Source: Undaria pinnatifida (taxonomy: Eukaryota > Sar > Phaeophyceae > Laminariales > Alariaceae). Taken from it: a stretch of 64,000 bases of DNA. The notes under the pieces are model-generated. The model saw only the letters and a program-made list of their open reading frames with translations. It did not search any database and was not told the DNA's origin. A program made the position numbers and the translations under genes. The stretch is taken from assembly GCA_012845835.1 (NCBI GenBank), contig JABAKD010000029.1:7998048-8062047 (forward strand), read 5' to 3'. This document shows, piece by piece, positions 62,981 to 64,000 of the stretch. Each line of letters opens with the position of its first letter. Within the stretch, counting starts at the first letter, position 1.

Positions 62981-64000
62981 CCCCTTACTCACCGTCCAAC
63001 GGTAGGTTCAACGAAAAATTACGGTGAGATTTGAAAGGGCTCGCAGCAATGGATTTCGTTAGAATATCCGCGTGCTGCTCTTCCGAAGCTACAAGCTGAG
63101 TGCCAATCTTCTGCGCACGAAGTAAGTCTCGGACGGAATGGAAACATACGTCAACGTGTTTGCTCCGAGCAGAACTAAGATGGTTTTCAGGTGCATCTAT
63201 GGCCCCCTGGTTAACCTCAAATACTCGGACACACGATCCGCTTAGCTCTGGACAAATAAACGATGAAACTGCGCCTGTAAGCAGAGCCTCCTTCACCCCT
63301 TTGCCCAGGGCTACATAGTCTGCTTCTGCGGTAGACAACGTAACGCACCTCTGCGTGCTACTTGCCCAACTGACGGCAGCACCCCCCAAGGTAATTACCG
63401 TCCCCGACACCGAGCGCCTGCCCTTAGATTTGTCGGCGTAGTCGGCATCACTATACGCAGTCAAGTCCAATCCCGAACCCCTCACAAAAGCCAATCCCGT
63501 ACCCCTTGTCCCGTGGAGATGTGCCATGATCTTCAAAACTGCTTTCCAGTGCCTGTCGGTGGAGTTGTGAGAATGGCGCGCCGCAGCATGCACCGCGTGC
63601 GAGATGTCTTGCCGTGTCATGGTCGACAGCCACATCAGACTGCCCACAGCCTCCCTCTACGGCCAGTTTCCCTTTGGCTCGCCCTCTTCTCTTGGAGCTA
63701 ATTCAACGCCAGGGGTCGCGGCGGTGTCAAACGACGAGTTCACACCGAAACGAGTCAGCATGCTTTCAACGAAAGTCTTCTGCGTGATCTCTAACGTGCT
63801 CAGTTCCCAGTTACGCTTGAAAGCACAACCCAAGTGTGCCCAAGTCAGTTCGCCGAGGTTAATTTGTGGGGGATTTTCGTGGTTAACGCGGCATGGATGT
63901 CTCTGCAAGTCTCGCCGATCCTGCAATCACAATTCCATCTACACTGTTCCCTTGGTCGGTGCCTCTTGTCAGGGACGGCAGCACACGAGCTCAGCAGGTG
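62981..64000 (-). mobile_element. Third Ty1/copia fossil, RNase H and RT tail; runs off the window
   Basis: Same lineage as the inner element at 15985-20590 and less decayed. RNase H and the segment before it form one 220-codon frame (MGSLMWLSTMTRQDISHAVH ..., YADKSKGRRSVSGTVITLGG, HADILTKSIAASPFKSH). The end of RT lies at 63657-63926 (FGVNSSFDTAATPGVELAPR). It is broken (about one or two disruptions in the part visible). The 5' portion is beyond the right edge. Confidence 0.85.

Overview
The window is eukaryotic nuclear DNA, dense in repeats. Its long introns, very short phase-matched exons, C- and G-rich homopolymer tracts, Ty1/copia fossils, many MITE-like elements and a tRNA-derived SINE family suggest a multicellular stramenopile such as a brown alga. 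That placement is inference; no sequence here fixes the species.

The main gene is on the + strand from 34702 (possibly 30506) to at least 61995. Its 22 exons join with consistent phases, apart from one frame change in a G-run in exon 3. They read as TAF1, the largest TFIID subunit: an acidic/low-complexity N-terminus, the W-D 'binding' segment, and the conserved DUF3591 core up to the VTGT-x-x-DLR signature. The C-terminal part expected of TAF1 is not seen before the window ends. A copia fossil occupies 62440 to the right edge, probably inside an intron.

TAF1 introns hold an unusual collection. At least nine degenerate copies of exon edges lie close to their source exons. Pogo-like TIR elements share a CAGT...GGCG-type end. 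A ~1 kb array is built from the same kind of end. An intron-restricted repeat always sits beside a poly-C tract. SINEs, MITEs and degenerate telomere-like satellites are also present.

A second, small gene is proposed on the - strand at 8217-9781: four phase-consistent exons for a ~137-residue protein starting MGCTSSS, a likely N-myristoylation site. No ORF of 60 codons or more reveals it.

Region by region: 1-8.2 kb is repeats (SINE relatives, pentanucleotide arrays within inverted ends, interstitial TTAGGG). 8.2-9.8 kb is the small - strand gene. 10-14.6 kb holds a SINE, a C-rich tandem region and a hairpin MITE. 14.7-22.1 kb is a nest of two broken Ty1/copia fossils carrying MITE insertions. 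22-30 kb has dispersed repeats, triplet arrays and unassigned ORFs. 30.5-62 kb is TAF1. 62.4-64 kb is a third copia fossil.
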